The notes below the pieces were generated by a model. That model worked only from the letters and a program-made list of their open reading frames with translations. It was not told where the DNA came from and made no database searches. Positions 53,682 through 62,104 of a DNA stretch of 64,000 nucleotides are shown here, piece after piece (the stretch's first letter is position 1; the number at the start of each line of letters is the position of its first letter). The translations under genes and the position numbers were made by a program. The stretch comes from Devosia soli (GTDB taxonomy: Bacteria; Pseudomonadota; Alphaproteobacteria; Rhizobiales; Devosiaceae): assembly GCF_000970455.1 (NCBI RefSeq), contig NZ_LAJG01000021.1, positions 248,001 to 312,000 on the forward strand, read 5' to 3'.

Positions 53682-54695
53682 TCAGACAAGACCCTTGGCG
53701 ATGAGGCTTTTTCCGGTCGTGATGGCGGAAACGGTGCCGCTGATCAGCGGGCGGCCGAGGCGATTGCTGCCGCGGTGGCCATCGAGGCGCTTGAGGGTGC
53801 CGAGTTCGTGGACATTGCCGGCGATGGTCCGGTCAAAGAGGCCGGCGAGGCGGACGAGGACATCGGGCAATTCGGCGGTCGGGATGCGCCGGTCCGGGAA
53901 TGCCTCTTTCATGGCACTAGCGATATCGGTCATCCGATAGATGCCTTCGGACGCGATGCAGCGCTGGCCGCCGGCGCTTTCGTTGGTCATGGCATCGAGG
54001 TGGAGCGCGGCGACGTCTCGGACGTCGACGACTGAAAAGCCCAATTTGGGCACGGCGGGAAGCTTGCCATCGAGAAGGCGGGCGACGAGGGCCGCGGAAG
54101 TGCCAGGATCGTCATCGAGCAGCGGCCCGAGGATGGCGGCGGGATTGATGACCGCCAGATCATCGTGCCGACCGGCTTTGTCCATCAGGTCCCAGGCGGC
54201 TTTTTCGGCCAGGGTCTTGGATTTGGCGTAGGCGCCGGTTTTGGGGCTGTCGACATTGGTCCAGTCGCTTTCGGTCAGGAGGCGCGAATAATCCTTGTGG
54301 CCATACTGGATCGCGGCGATGGACGAGGTCAGGACGATGCGCTCGACTTTGGCGCGCAGCGCGGCCTCGATGGCGCGACGAGTGCCGTCGACGGCGGGCC
54401 GGATCAGTTCGTTGGGGTCCTTGGGGATGTCGAGGACGAATGGGGACGCGGTATGCTGGAGAAAACGCACGCCATCCATGGCCGCGTCCCAACCGGCGTC
54501 CCCCAGGAGATCGAGCGCGACGAATTCGAGCCGGCCAACATCGCCGCCGGCCCGTTGAAGCGTTGTCCGGACTTTTCCGGCTTTGTCGAGCGTCCGGACG
54601 CTGCCACGCACCCTGTAGCCAGCATTGAGGAGGGCCATGGCGACATGGCCGCCGAGAAAGCCGGATATGCCGGTGAGAAGGACTAGGTCGGCCAT
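53682..54695 (-). CDS. NAD-dependent epimerase/dehydratase, extended SDR family
   Basis: A 337-residue Rossmann-fold oxidoreductase. Nucleotide-binding GISGFLGGHVAMALLNAG (about 9-26), the Ser in VLTSSIAAIQYG and the catalytic YAKSK (Y-x-x-x-K) are present. The pattern resembles dihydroflavonol/aldehyde (YbjT or ketoreductase-like) SDRs. Substrate unknown. The end overlaps nothing; a Gfo/Idh/MocA gene lies next on the same strand, after 50 bases. Confidence 0.9.
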   Translation of the reverse strand: MADLVLLTGISGFLGGHVAMALLNAGYRVRGSVRTLDKAGKVRTTLQRAGGDVGRLEFVALDLLGDAGWDAAMDGVRFLQHTASPFVLDIPKDPNELIRPAVDGTRRAIEAALRAKVERIVLTSSIAAIQYGHKDYSRLLTESDWTNVDSPKTGAYAKSKTLAEKAAWDLMDKAGRHDDLAVINPAAILGPLLDDDPGTSAALVARLLDGKLPAVPKLGFSVVDVRDVAALHLDAMTNESAGGQRCIASEGIYRMTDIASAMKEAFPDRRIPTAELPDVLVRLAGLFDRTIAGNVHELGTLKRLDGHRGSNRLGRPLISGTVSAITTGKSLIAKGLV

Positions 54696-54745
54696 GGTAC
54701 GATTCCTTGACGGGGGCTCGCCGGGTTAACGGGCGAGATGCCGAT

Positions 54746-55747
54746 TTAGACCGCTTCCCAGCGTTCGGATTTTTCGCTGCGGAAGATTGCGTCCAGAACC
54801 TTCATCGAGGCGATGGCATCCTCGACGCCGTAAGGAAGGGGCGTTTCACCGAGGACGGCGGCGGCGAAGGCGCGGGCCTGTTCGGTATATTGGTCGCAGG
54901 CCGGCAGGATTTCGCGGCGCGCCAACGAACCGTCGATAGGCGCGCCGGTATCGATGGTGATGGCAGTGCGCTCGTCGGCGGGGGCATTGTAGGGAATGAG
55001 GATTTCGAGCTTGCCCCTCGTGCCCTGGACGAGGACGCGCTGATGCGGCACGAGTTGGGTCGAGCAGGTAAAGGTCAATCGCCTGCCCTGGTCGAAATCC
55101 ATGATGGCACTGGCCAGCCGGTCCGTGCCGAAAACGGGGTCGTGTTCGACAAGGGAAACGACGCGCTGCGGTTCGGATTCGAACAGGAAACGGCCGGTCG
55201 TAACCGGGTAGCAGCCGATATCGAGAATGCCGCCGCCGCCGATATCGGCCTGGTTGCGCACATTGCCGGCATCGTTGTTGAAATAGGAAAAAGTCGCGGT
55301 GATCGCGCGAACATCGCCCAGTTCGCCGGAGCGGATGATCTCGCGGGCGCGCTGCCACTGCGGATGAAAGCGGATCATGAAGGCTTCCATGACGAGCCGC
55401 CCTTCCGGCACCTGGCGCAGCTCTTCAGCTTCCCTTGCGGTGATGGCGATCGGCTTTTCGCACAGAACATGTTTGCCAGCGCGTGTTGCGGCGAGGGTCA
55501 TCGGCACATGGAGATGATTGGGGAGAGGGTTGTAGATCGCGTCGATGTCGGGATCGGCAAACAGTTCCTCATAGGAGCCATAGGCCTTGGCGATGCCGAG
55601 TTTATCGGCGGCTTCCCGGGCCTTGCCCAGATCGCGCGAGGCGATGGCGGCGACCTCGCAATTGTCCGCCTTTTGAATAGCAGGCGTTACCTTGGCCATG
55701 CCGATATTGGCGGTCGATAAAATCCCCCAGCGCACTTTTTTGGTCAC
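54746..55747 (-). CDS. Gfo/Idh/MocA family oxidoreductase
   Basis: A 333-residue NAD(P)-dependent dehydrogenase acting on a sugar or inositol-like substrate. N-terminal Rossmann RWGILSTANIGMAKVTPAI, the catalytic-lysine motif CEKPIAITAREAEEL, and a C-terminal alpha/beta domain with GGGGILDIGCYPVTTGRFLF. GTG at 55747, with GAGGAG eight bases upstream. The substrate cannot be told from the sequence. Confidence 0.92.
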   Translation of the reverse strand: MTKKVRWGILSTANIGMAKVTPAIQKADNCEVAAIASRDLGKAREAADKLGIAKAYGSYEELFADPDIDAIYNPLPNHLHVPMTLAATRAGKHVLCEKPIAITAREAEELRQVPEGRLVMEAFMIRFHPQWQRAREIIRSGELGDVRAITATFSYFNNDAGNVRNQADIGGGGILDIGCYPVTTGRFLFESEPQRVVSLVEHDPVFGTDRLASAIMDFDQGRRLTFTCSTQLVPHQRVLVQGTRGKLEILIPYNAPADERTAITIDTGAPIDGSLARREILPACDQYTEQARAFAAAVLGETPLPYGVEDAIASMKVLDAIFRSEKSERWEAV

Positions 55748-55920
55748 GTCGCATCTCCTCGCTTTGGCCTAAGGCCTAGCCTTGTGGTGGGTCCGAGGGC
55801 AAGGGCCACATTCTATACGCCGGGGTTGCCAGCACACGCTTTTGTGCCTCCATCTTGCCGGGATGCTCATGTTAACGTTGCGGTAAGAGGGCCCGTGGGG
55901 CCCGAGCAGCGGGGACATTC

Positions 55921-57270
55921 ATGCAGCTCAAGCCCAATGCCTTCCGGCTCAGCGAGACAGTGCGCGGCGTCGAAACAATGACGCGCTTTTCCCTCGCCGT
56001 GCTGGCGCTGGCGTCCGGTGTCTATACCTATCTCGGCGTGCGCGGACTTCTCGATGGCTCGGCCACCTTCGTCTTTTTTGCCGCCATCATCTATTCGGCC
56101 GCCGTCTCGGTCGCCATTTATGCCTTCTGGACCTTCATGATGCGGTTCATTCCGCTCGTGACCTCGGGCGTGCAGCGCGTCGGGCTCTTTCTCACTATGG
56201 GCATTGGCTGCCTGATGATCATGGCCATGAGCTCCTGGCTCAATGCTGCGGCGCTCGCCGGTTCTGCCGCCACCGAACAGCATATGGCCGTGACGCTCCA
56301 GGGCTATGCCGAAGATCTCGATCTCGCCCATGCCAATGCACTCGCGGCGCAAAGCCTGCTGCCCGACGTGCAGCGCGCCGCAGAGCGGTTTTCGGGCCTT
56401 GCGGCCGATGAACGCGAATCCGGCGCTTTGACGGGGACCACCGGCTCGGGCAGCGTCGTGCAATTGCTCACCCAGATGGGCACGCAGATGAACCAGCTTG
56501 CGGCCACCATCACCGGCAGCCGCGATGAAGTGGCGACGCTCTTCGAGCAGGGTTCGGCCCGTCTCGCCACGATGCGTGAACTCGTCTCCACGCCCGGGGC
56601 CATCGAGCCGCGCACCGATAGCTTTCAGAGCGAAGCGGTGCAGCTTTCAGCCATCATCGCGTCCCTCCAACAGACCGGCGTTGCAGCATCCGTGCGCCGC
56701 GCGTCCGATGATCTTTCTGCCGGCTTCATCGCTCCGGTCGCCGACGGACAATCGGCTGATCTGATGAACCGCCAGGGCCAGGTGATGGAGACGGTCCGCG
56801 CTTCGGTCGCGGCCCAATCCGCAGCGCTCAGCGCCGCTGCCGACGAAATCCTTGCAACGCCACCCGTCGAACAGCGCCGTTACACTCCGCTTTCGAGTGC
56901 GGAAGCCGTGCTGCGTTATTGGCAGGATTTTATCCCGTCCTGGGCCGGCGCCATATCCATCGATCTTCTGCCCGTGGTGCTGGTGCTCGTCCTGATGATC
57001 GTCAACGATGCCATGCGCCGTGAATCTTCTTCGCTCGAAGAAGCCGAAAACATCACTGCTGCGGAAATGCTCCGGGCTATGGCGCTCTATCGGCGGATGG
57101 AAGCAGCCGGGATCGATGTGACGACGGGTCAACCAAAGCGCGAGCCCGAGGTTGAGCCCGCTCCCGCCGAACCGAGGCCTGCCGTTGCTGAGACGCCAGT
57201 GGAAGATGCCACCGTGACCCCGATCGATACCGCGCAGCGTAAGCGCACCGATGGGCCGCGCCCCGCATGA
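55921..57270 (+). CDS. Uncharacterised membrane protein with long periplasmic helical domain
   Basis: A 449-residue protein I do not recognise. Three N-terminal hydrophobic spans (about 21-40, 49-73, 86-105) precede a 235-residue Ala/Ser/Gln-rich helical region (about 108-342, e.g. VVQLLTQMGTQMNQLAATI, SAALSAAADEI) and a fourth span (343-362). A cytoplasmic acidic, Pro-rich tail (about 400-449, EPEVEPAPAEPRPAVAE) follows. The layout recalls chemoreceptor or stator-like coiled proteins without their domains. The stop overlaps the next gene's ATG, so the two are co-translated and probably act together. Confidence 0.75.
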   Translation: MQLKPNAFRLSETVRGVETMTRFSLAVLALASGVYTYLGVRGLLDGSATFVFFAAIIYSAAVSVAIYAFWTFMMRFIPLVTSGVQRVGLFLTMGIGCLMIMAMSSWLNAAALAGSAATEQHMAVTLQGYAEDLDLAHANALAAQSLLPDVQRAAERFSGLAADERESGALTGTTGSGSVVQLLTQMGTQMNQLAATITGSRDEVATLFEQGSARLATMRELVSTPGAIEPRTDSFQSEAVQLSAIIASLQQTGVAASVRRASDDLSAGFIAPVADGQSADLMNRQGQVMETVRASVAAQSAALSAAADEILATPPVEQRRYTPLSSAEAVLRYWQDFIPSWAGAISIDLLPVVLVLVLMIVNDAMRRESSSLEEAENITAAEMLRAMALYRRMEAAGIDVTTGQPKREPEVEPAPAEPRPAVAETPVEDATVTPIDTAQRKRTDGPRPA

Positions 57271-58076
57271 AAACGGAGGCCAATGCCCGCTTACGCTCGT
57301 CGAGCCCAGGCATTATCGCCCGGCTCGCCGCCATAGAAGATGGCGCGATCATCCGTGTCGCCTTCTTCGCGCTGCTGATCGGCACGGCGAGCGTGCTCTA
57401 TGTCGACTTTCGAGAAATGGCCCTCACGACGCCACCCGATGTGCTGCCGACCCTCGAGCCCATCCTGCCGCCGGCCAACCCCGATGGCGGCGAAACGGGA
57501 CAGCCTATGCCGTCGATCACCACGGCGCCCGATGTTCTCGAATCGCCGCTTGCTATCACGCTGGCGCCTGGCGGCGAGCTTTTCCTGACCGGCACGATCG
57601 ATCCGGGGGCGGCCCAGAGGTTCGCCGATGAGATTGCGGCGCGCGGCGAATACGTGAAGACTGTGGTTCTCGATTCGCCCGGAGGTTCGGTGATGGACGC
57701 GCTGGAGATCGGCGCCCTCATCCAGGAAAAGGCCCTCGCGACCAAGGTTGTCGCCGGCAATCTCTGCGCTTCGTCCTGCCCCATCATTTTCGCCTCAGGC
57801 GCCGAGCGGATCGCCAGCCCCGATGCTGCCATCGGGGTGCATCAGATTTATGCCGCGAGCCTTGGCGAAGGCGCCGCCGATGCCGTAGCGGTGGCGGGCG
57901 TTGCCATGGCCGATGCCCAATCGACGACGGCAAAAATCACGCGGCACCTGATCAAAAGCGGGATCGATCCGGAGATGTGGCTGCATGCACTCGATACGCC
58001 GCCGGACCGGCTTTACTATTTTTCCGAGGAGGAACTGCGCGGTCTCAAACTTGTGACCCAGTTTCTCGAAAACTAG
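57267..58076 (+). CDS. Periplasmic ClpP-fold protein (COG3904-like)
   Basis: A 269-residue protein with one N-terminal membrane span (about 27-46), a Pro/Thr-rich linker (50-90) and a ClpP/crotonase-fold domain. VVLDSPGGSVMDALEIGALIQ is the oxyanion-forming strand-helix, the nucleophile candidate is Ser170 in NLCASSCPIIFASG (CASSC, 167-171) and the base candidate is His192 in AIGVHQIYAA. These match the catalytic pattern of COG3904 predicted periplasmic proteins. Coupled by ATGA to the membrane-coil gene upstream. Confidence 0.85.
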   Translation: MKTEANARLRSSSPGIIARLAAIEDGAIIRVAFFALLIGTASVLYVDFREMALTTPPDVLPTLEPILPPANPDGGETGQPMPSITTAPDVLESPLAITLAPGGELFLTGTIDPGAAQRFADEIAARGEYVKTVVLDSPGGSVMDALEIGALIQEKALATKVVAGNLCASSCPIIFASGAERIASPDAAIGVHQIYAASLGEGAADAVAVAGVAMADAQSTTAKITRHLIKSGIDPEMWLHALDTPPDRLYYFSEEELRGLKLVTQFLEN

Positions 58077-58083
58077 GAATTTC

Positions 58084-58115
58084 GCGGGAACCGGCGGAGG
58101 ACCGGTTCGTTACGC
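58084..58115 (+). other. Hairpin in the leader of the small protein gene
   Basis: CGCGGGAACCGG and CCGGTTCGTTACGCG can pair as AACCGG/CCGGTT with outer CGCG/CGCG. It lies between the ClpP-like stop and the next gene and has no U-tract, so read-through to 58160 is plausible. Confidence 0.35.
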
Positions 58116-58159
58116 GGGATAAGGGTGAAAGCGCCCATCTTTGAGGGGAGGAAGCAGAA

Positions 58160-58438
58160 ATGTCTGAAGCGCATACTTTGACGCGGCACAGCGATATCCA
58201 GAATTGGGTGACCGATCGCCAGGGCATTCCAGCGGTTGCGCGGATTCGCAACCGATTCGGCGAGGAAAAAGCCAAGCTGCTGCTGCGCTTCGTGCGCAGC
58301 CAGGGCGGCACGGTTGATGATGGCATGAGCCCTTGTTCGTGGACGGCGTGGTTTGCCGAACTCGACCGGCAGCAGTTGGCGCTCAAGGTTACCCCGGCGG
58401 GCGACTGCGAACTGGTTTCGCGCGAGGCGGTGAACTAG
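58160..58438 (+). CDS. Small conserved-type hypothetical protein
   Basis: A 92-residue protein with no recognised domain. The pattern HSDIQNWVTDRQGIPAVARIRNRFG followed by SWTAWFAELDRQQLAL resembles short bacterial proteins often labelled, wrongly, as 1,4-alpha-glucan branching enzyme; I infer no such activity. GGGGAGGA precedes the ATG. Whether it works with the coupled pair upstream is open. Confidence 0.6.
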   Translation: MSEAHTLTRHSDIQNWVTDRQGIPAVARIRNRFGEEKAKLLLRFVRSQGGTVDDGMSPCSWTAWFAELDRQQLALKVTPAGDCELVSREAVN

Positions 58439-59625
58439 CCTCTGGTTCCGATCGACTTTAAGAGCTTATTGGCGGGGTCAGCAACGCAAGTGCGGTCGCG
58501 GCCCCGCGCTTTGGCGTCATAAAGCGCCCGATCAGCCCGCCTCAGCGCGTCTGCAAGACTTTCATCCTTTTCGATGAGAGCGACACCGAAGGAACTGGTG
58601 ACCGGCCGGTCGATCCCGCGCTCGGTGGCGGGCAAATCGAGCATCATGCGGCGGGCGGTTTCGATCGCCCCGCGCGCCAGGGTCAAATTGCCGCCTGGCA
58701 GAAGCACGGCGAATTCTTCGCCGCCGAGCCGGCCCACGATGGCACGAAGATCAAAGCTTTTCTTCAAGACCCTGCCGAAGCTGGTGATCACCTGATCGCC
58801 GGCGGCATGGCCGTAGGAATCGTTGATGAGCTTGAAGTGATCGAGGTCAGCGATCACGAGCACCGCGGGAACGCCGGCGCGGAGGGCAAGAAGTCTTGCC
58901 TTGTCCGCCTGATCCTCAAACCCGCGACGATTGAGAAGACCGGACAGCGGATCGGTTTCCGAGCGCCTTTGGAGGTCTGCCATCATGTCGCGCACGATGA
59001 TCAGGAGGATGAGGAGCCCGTTGGAGATCAGCAAGACGGCAGCGACGGACTGGGAAATCGCCGCATAACTGCTGCCGAGATAACCTTGGGGCGACCCGCC
59101 GGAGCCGATGAGCATCGCAATAAAGGGCTTTGAGAGGAAATTGAGCGCCATGAGGACCATGAGCCCGATCAAAGCAAGATCGAGGGCGCGCTTGGATTTT
59201 CGCGACGCGATGATGGCGGCGCCATAAAGCTGCAGCACGGCATAGGGTGCCTGATAGAGCAAGGCGCGGAGAAAGCTGTCGCGCGGCATGTCGAGAATGG
59301 CGAGGTTGAGCGCGAGCGAGGCGAGGACGATCGCAACAAGCGCGCGGCTGGGCGGCTTGATGCCATAGTGGCGAGCAAGGCCGATATTGGAGAGGGCAAG
59401 GGCGAAGAGGAAAGCGGCGAAGATCGCGACGCTGACCGGCCGGGCATCGGTCTGGAAGGGCAGGATGAATTCAAAGATGCCGTTGAAGAGCCCGATGGCA
59501 TAGGCAAGTGCTAGCCATCGCGCGCCAATGGCCTCGCGATAATAGGTGGCAACAATGGCAAAGGCACTGGCGAACAACCCGGCAACAAAGAGGTTGATCG
59601 CCAGCACGAAGCCTGCGGCGCTCAT
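58435..59625 (-). CDS. Membrane diguanylate cyclase (GGEEF)
   Basis: A 396-residue protein. About seven hydrophobic spans cover residues 5-205; a C-terminal GGDEF domain follows, with DPLSGLLNRRGFEDQ, DHFKLINDSYGHAAGDQVI and GRLGGEEFAVLLPGG (GGEEF at 301-305, an active variant). The I-site RxxD is absent: the residues upstream of GGEEF read RAIV. It is therefore expected to escape product inhibition by that route. The small protein gene at 58160 is convergent, with stops overlapping by four bases. Confidence 0.92.
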   Translation of the reverse strand: MSAAGFVLAINLFVAGLFASAFAIVATYYREAIGARWLALAYAIGLFNGIFEFILPFQTDARPVSVAIFAAFLFALALSNIGLARHYGIKPPSRALVAIVLASLALNLAILDMPRDSFLRALLYQAPYAVLQLYGAAIIASRKSKRALDLALIGLMVLMALNFLSKPFIAMLIGSGGSPQGYLGSSYAAISQSVAAVLLISNGLLILLIIVRDMMADLQRRSETDPLSGLLNRRGFEDQADKARLLALRAGVPAVLVIADLDHFKLINDSYGHAAGDQVITSFGRVLKKSFDLRAIVGRLGGEEFAVLLPGGNLTLARGAIETARRMMLDLPATERGIDRPVTSSFGVALIEKDESLADALRRADRALYDAKARGRDRTCVADPANKLLKSIGTRG

Positions 59626-59696
59626 GTGTGCTTCCGGCTTGAGAGACCCTTCCAGACTAGCCGAAGGTCCGGAAAAACTCCGTTAAGTCGATCTCA

Positions 59697-60707
59697 TCAA
59701 TGGCGCGGCGAAACACCAAGAGCGTGGGCAAGGAGCGCATAGGAGCGGCGGCGGAGCTCATAAGAGTGGATAGTTGTCGTGATCATTACTTCGTCGGCCT
59801 GGGCCTCGCGTGCCTTATTGGTGATGGCTTCGGCCATCTGCTCGGCGCTGCCGACGAGCCATAGACTCGATTGATGGGCGATGATCTGCTCCTGCTGTGG
59901 GGTGAGCTTATGCGCCAGAGCCTCCTCGGGCGGGGTCAGCTGCCGCTGCTCGCCCGAAAGGAAGCGGGCCCAATTGACCGCCTGCGAACTCGACAAATAT
60001 CTGGCTTCTTGCTCGGTCGGCGCGGTGATGACGGAAAGGCACAGGATCGTGCGCGGCTCGGCAAACTGTTCGGACGGCTCAAAGGCTGCGCGATAAGCGG
60101 CAAAGGCGGGAGCGGCCGGGGTGTGGGAGAAGTGGGCGGCAAAGGCATAGCCAAAGCCGATCTGGCCGGCCGCCTCGGCGCTGGCGCCCGACGAACCAAG
60201 GAGCCATTTCGGCGGCAGGCGAATGCCGCCCGGCGAAACCGGCACGCGTGAAAAGGGATGATCGGGCGGGAAATTGCCTTCGTCGAAGGCCATGAGTTCG
60301 GCCAGATACTGAGAAAACTCTTCACCGCCGCCCGAGCGCAACGCGCGCATGGCATAGCCATCGCCGCCGGGCGCGCGGCCAAGGCCGAGGTCGATGCGGC
60401 CGGGATGCAGCGCTTCGAGCGTACGATAGGCCTCCGCGATACGGAGCGGCGCATGATTGAGCAGCATGACGCCGCCCGAGCCAACGCGTAGATGCTTGGT
60501 TGCGGCGGCGGCGCTGCCGATCAGGATTTCGGGTACGGAGGACGCGATGGAGGGCATGCCATGGTGTTCGGCATACCAGAGGCGCTCGTAGCCGAGCTTG
60601 TCCGCCGCTTCTGCCAGCCTGACCGTTTCGCGCATCGCGTCCGAGGTCGACGTCCCTTGGGCGATTGGTGCAAGGTCCTGAAGCGAGAGGGCGAAGGGAG
60701 CGGACAT
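59697..60707 (-). CDS. LLM class flavin-dependent oxidoreductase
   Basis: A 336-residue bacterial luciferase-like monooxygenase of the MupA/Atu3640-type group. Signatures: LYERLWYAEHHGMPSIASSVPEILIG (F420/FMN-type N-terminal), LNHAPLRIAEAYRTLEALHPGRIDLGLGRAPGGD and the C-terminal RRSYALLAHALG. Flavin and substrate unknown. Divergent from the first PagL-like gene. Confidence 0.92.
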   Translation of the reverse strand: MSAPFALSLQDLAPIAQGTSTSDAMRETVRLAEAADKLGYERLWYAEHHGMPSIASSVPEILIGSAAAATKHLRVGSGGVMLLNHAPLRIAEAYRTLEALHPGRIDLGLGRAPGGDGYAMRALRSGGGEEFSQYLAELMAFDEGNFPPDHPFSRVPVSPGGIRLPPKWLLGSSGASAEAAGQIGFGYAFAAHFSHTPAAPAFAAYRAAFEPSEQFAEPRTILCLSVITAPTEQEARYLSSSQAVNWARFLSGEQRQLTPPEEALAHKLTPQQEQIIAHQSSLWLVGSAEQMAEAITNKAREAQADEVMITTTIHSYELRRRSYALLAHALGVSPRH

Positions 60708-60806
60708 GAAACGAGCTTTCCGAAAATCAACTTCATCGGTAAATCACGATGATAAGCGCCAACGTCAAGGGTTGGGTGGTGAAAAAGCCGTGTTCCCCGG
60801 CCTGCC

Positions 60807-60821
60807 TTAACGGCCAATTAG
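60807..60821 (+). promoter_or_regulatory. Candidate CtrA-type box upstream of the PagL-like genes
   Basis: TTAACGGCCAATTAG matches TTAA-N7-TTAA at seven of eight positions. It lies 76 bases before the first PagL-like ATG. Weaker than the site at 8509. Confidence 0.25.
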
Positions 60822-60896
60822 GGACAATTTTATCGAATTCTTGCTCGATGCGTCTGCCTCCGGCCCAATGGGGAATCACAGGACGCCGGAGTTCAA

Positions 60897-61451
60897 ATGA
60901 TCGCTCGCACGCCGTCGCGACTGATGCCGCTGCTGATGCTGGCGCTTTTGGCCGTGCCGGCGGCTGCGCAGGTCAATATATTGCCCGAGGTGCGCGGGGG
61001 CGTCGCGATGCGCGATATCGGCCGCGCCAATGCCCAGCTGTTCGATCCGGCGCAGATCCGCGATCTCAATGTCGAGTTGTTGTTCGCCATTCCCGACCTC
61101 AATGCCTGGAACCCCATCGGTGAGCTGCGGCCGCATCTTGGGGCAACGGTCAATCTCGAAGGCAGGGAAAGTCTGGCCTATGGCGGGTTGAGCTGGACGT
61201 TTCGTGCGCCCGTGGTGCCGGTGTTCATCGAAGCCGGGCTAGGCGGCGCGCTCCATAGCGGGAGCTTTCAAGCAACGCCATCGCGATTTGGCTGCGCCGT
61301 GCTGGCGGAGGCGCAGGCAAGCGTCGGTGTCGAGATCTTGCCGGGAACCTCGCTCATGGCCACTCTCCAGCACGCCACCGACTTCGGCCTTTGCGGCAAG
61401 GCGGCAGATGGCCTGACGACGGCCGGGCTTCGTCTTGGCGTGCGCTTTTAG
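60897..61451 (+). CDS. PagL-like outer-membrane protein, first copy (Thr in place of catalytic Ser)
   Basis: A 184-residue secreted protein (signal peptide LMLALLAVPAAAQ) of the acyloxyacyl hydrolase/lipid A 3-O-deacylase type (PF09411 family). Shares VRGG, LNVELLF.IP, L.W..IGELRPH.GATVN and Y.GLSWT with the next gene, plus the end ALRLGVRF. At the catalytic position it reads LQHATDFGLC: the His (159) is kept but the Ser of H-x-S is Thr161. It may be inactive or altered; family membership rests on weak sequence similarity. Confidence 0.7.
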   Translation: MIARTPSRLMPLLMLALLAVPAAAQVNILPEVRGGVAMRDIGRANAQLFDPAQIRDLNVELLFAIPDLNAWNPIGELRPHLGATVNLEGRESLAYGGLSWTFRAPVVPVFIEAGLGGALHSGSFQATPSRFGCAVLAEAQASVGVEILPGTSLMATLQHATDFGLCGKAADGLTTAGLRLGVRF

Positions 61452-61537
61452 GCCGAGTGTTGCCGGCCTGCATGCAATCGGGCTTGACCGGGGCCCACGT
61501 TCACCGTTCTAGATGCTGTTCTCGTTTGGGGGCCACC

Positions 61538-62104
61538 ATGTCGCATTTCGTCAAAATCGCATTCGCCATCGGGGCCATGCTGCTGGCTGGACAGGCTGCC
61601 ACAGCGCAGGATTTTAGGGCTTCCGAAGTCCGCGGTGGCATTTTTGCCCATAGCGCTGACGAGCCGGGCAATTTCTTCGGCGTCTTCAACACCGAGCGCT
61701 TGCAGGACGTAAACGTCGAACTCCTCTTCGATACTCCGGGCCTCACCGATTGGGTGACGCTGGGCGAGCTGCGCCCGCATGTGGGGGCAACGCTCAATGC
61801 CGGCGGGCTCGAAAGCATGGTTTATGCCGGCGTGAGCTGGACGGTGCCGGTGTTCGATACGCCCGTCTTCGTCGAAGGCACGTTTGGCGGCGCAGTGCAT
61901 AACGGCAATACCAATGGCACGGCGATCGCGCCGGCGCGCGATCTTGGCTGTTCGGTGCTGTTTCGTGAATCGGCCAGCATCGGGGTGCAGATGACCGAGA
62001 ATGCCTCGATCATGGCCACGATCGAACATGCCTCCAATGCCAATCTCTGCAATGGCAATCGTGGCCTGACAAATATGGGTATCCGCCTCGGCTGGAAATT
62101 CTAG
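61538..62104 (+). CDS. PagL-like outer-membrane protein, second copy (intact H-x-S)
   Basis: A 188-residue paralogue of the preceding gene, 86 bases downstream. Signal peptide FAIGAMLLAGQAATAQ. It carries EHASNANLCNG with His164 and Ser166, matching the H-x-S-N-A of PagL, and ends in TNMGIRLGWKF. The other shared segments are LQDVNVELLFDTPGLTDW, LGELRPHVGATLNAGG and YAGVSWT. GGGGG precedes the ATG. If active it would remove the 3-O-linked acyl chain from lipid A in the outer membrane; this is inference. Confidence 0.72.
   Translation: MSHFVKIAFAIGAMLLAGQAATAQDFRASEVRGGIFAHSADEPGNFFGVFNTERLQDVNVELLFDTPGLTDWVTLGELRPHVGATLNAGGLESMVYAGVSWTVPVFDTPVFVEGTFGGAVHNGNTNGTAIAPARDLGCSVLFRESASIGVQMTENASIMATIEHASNANLCNGNRGLTNMGIRLGWKF

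Noticed and set aside
55872..55886. TTAA-N7-GTAA before the membrane-coil gene
   Set aside because: One mismatch to the CtrA consensus; could be chance, noted only for comparison.
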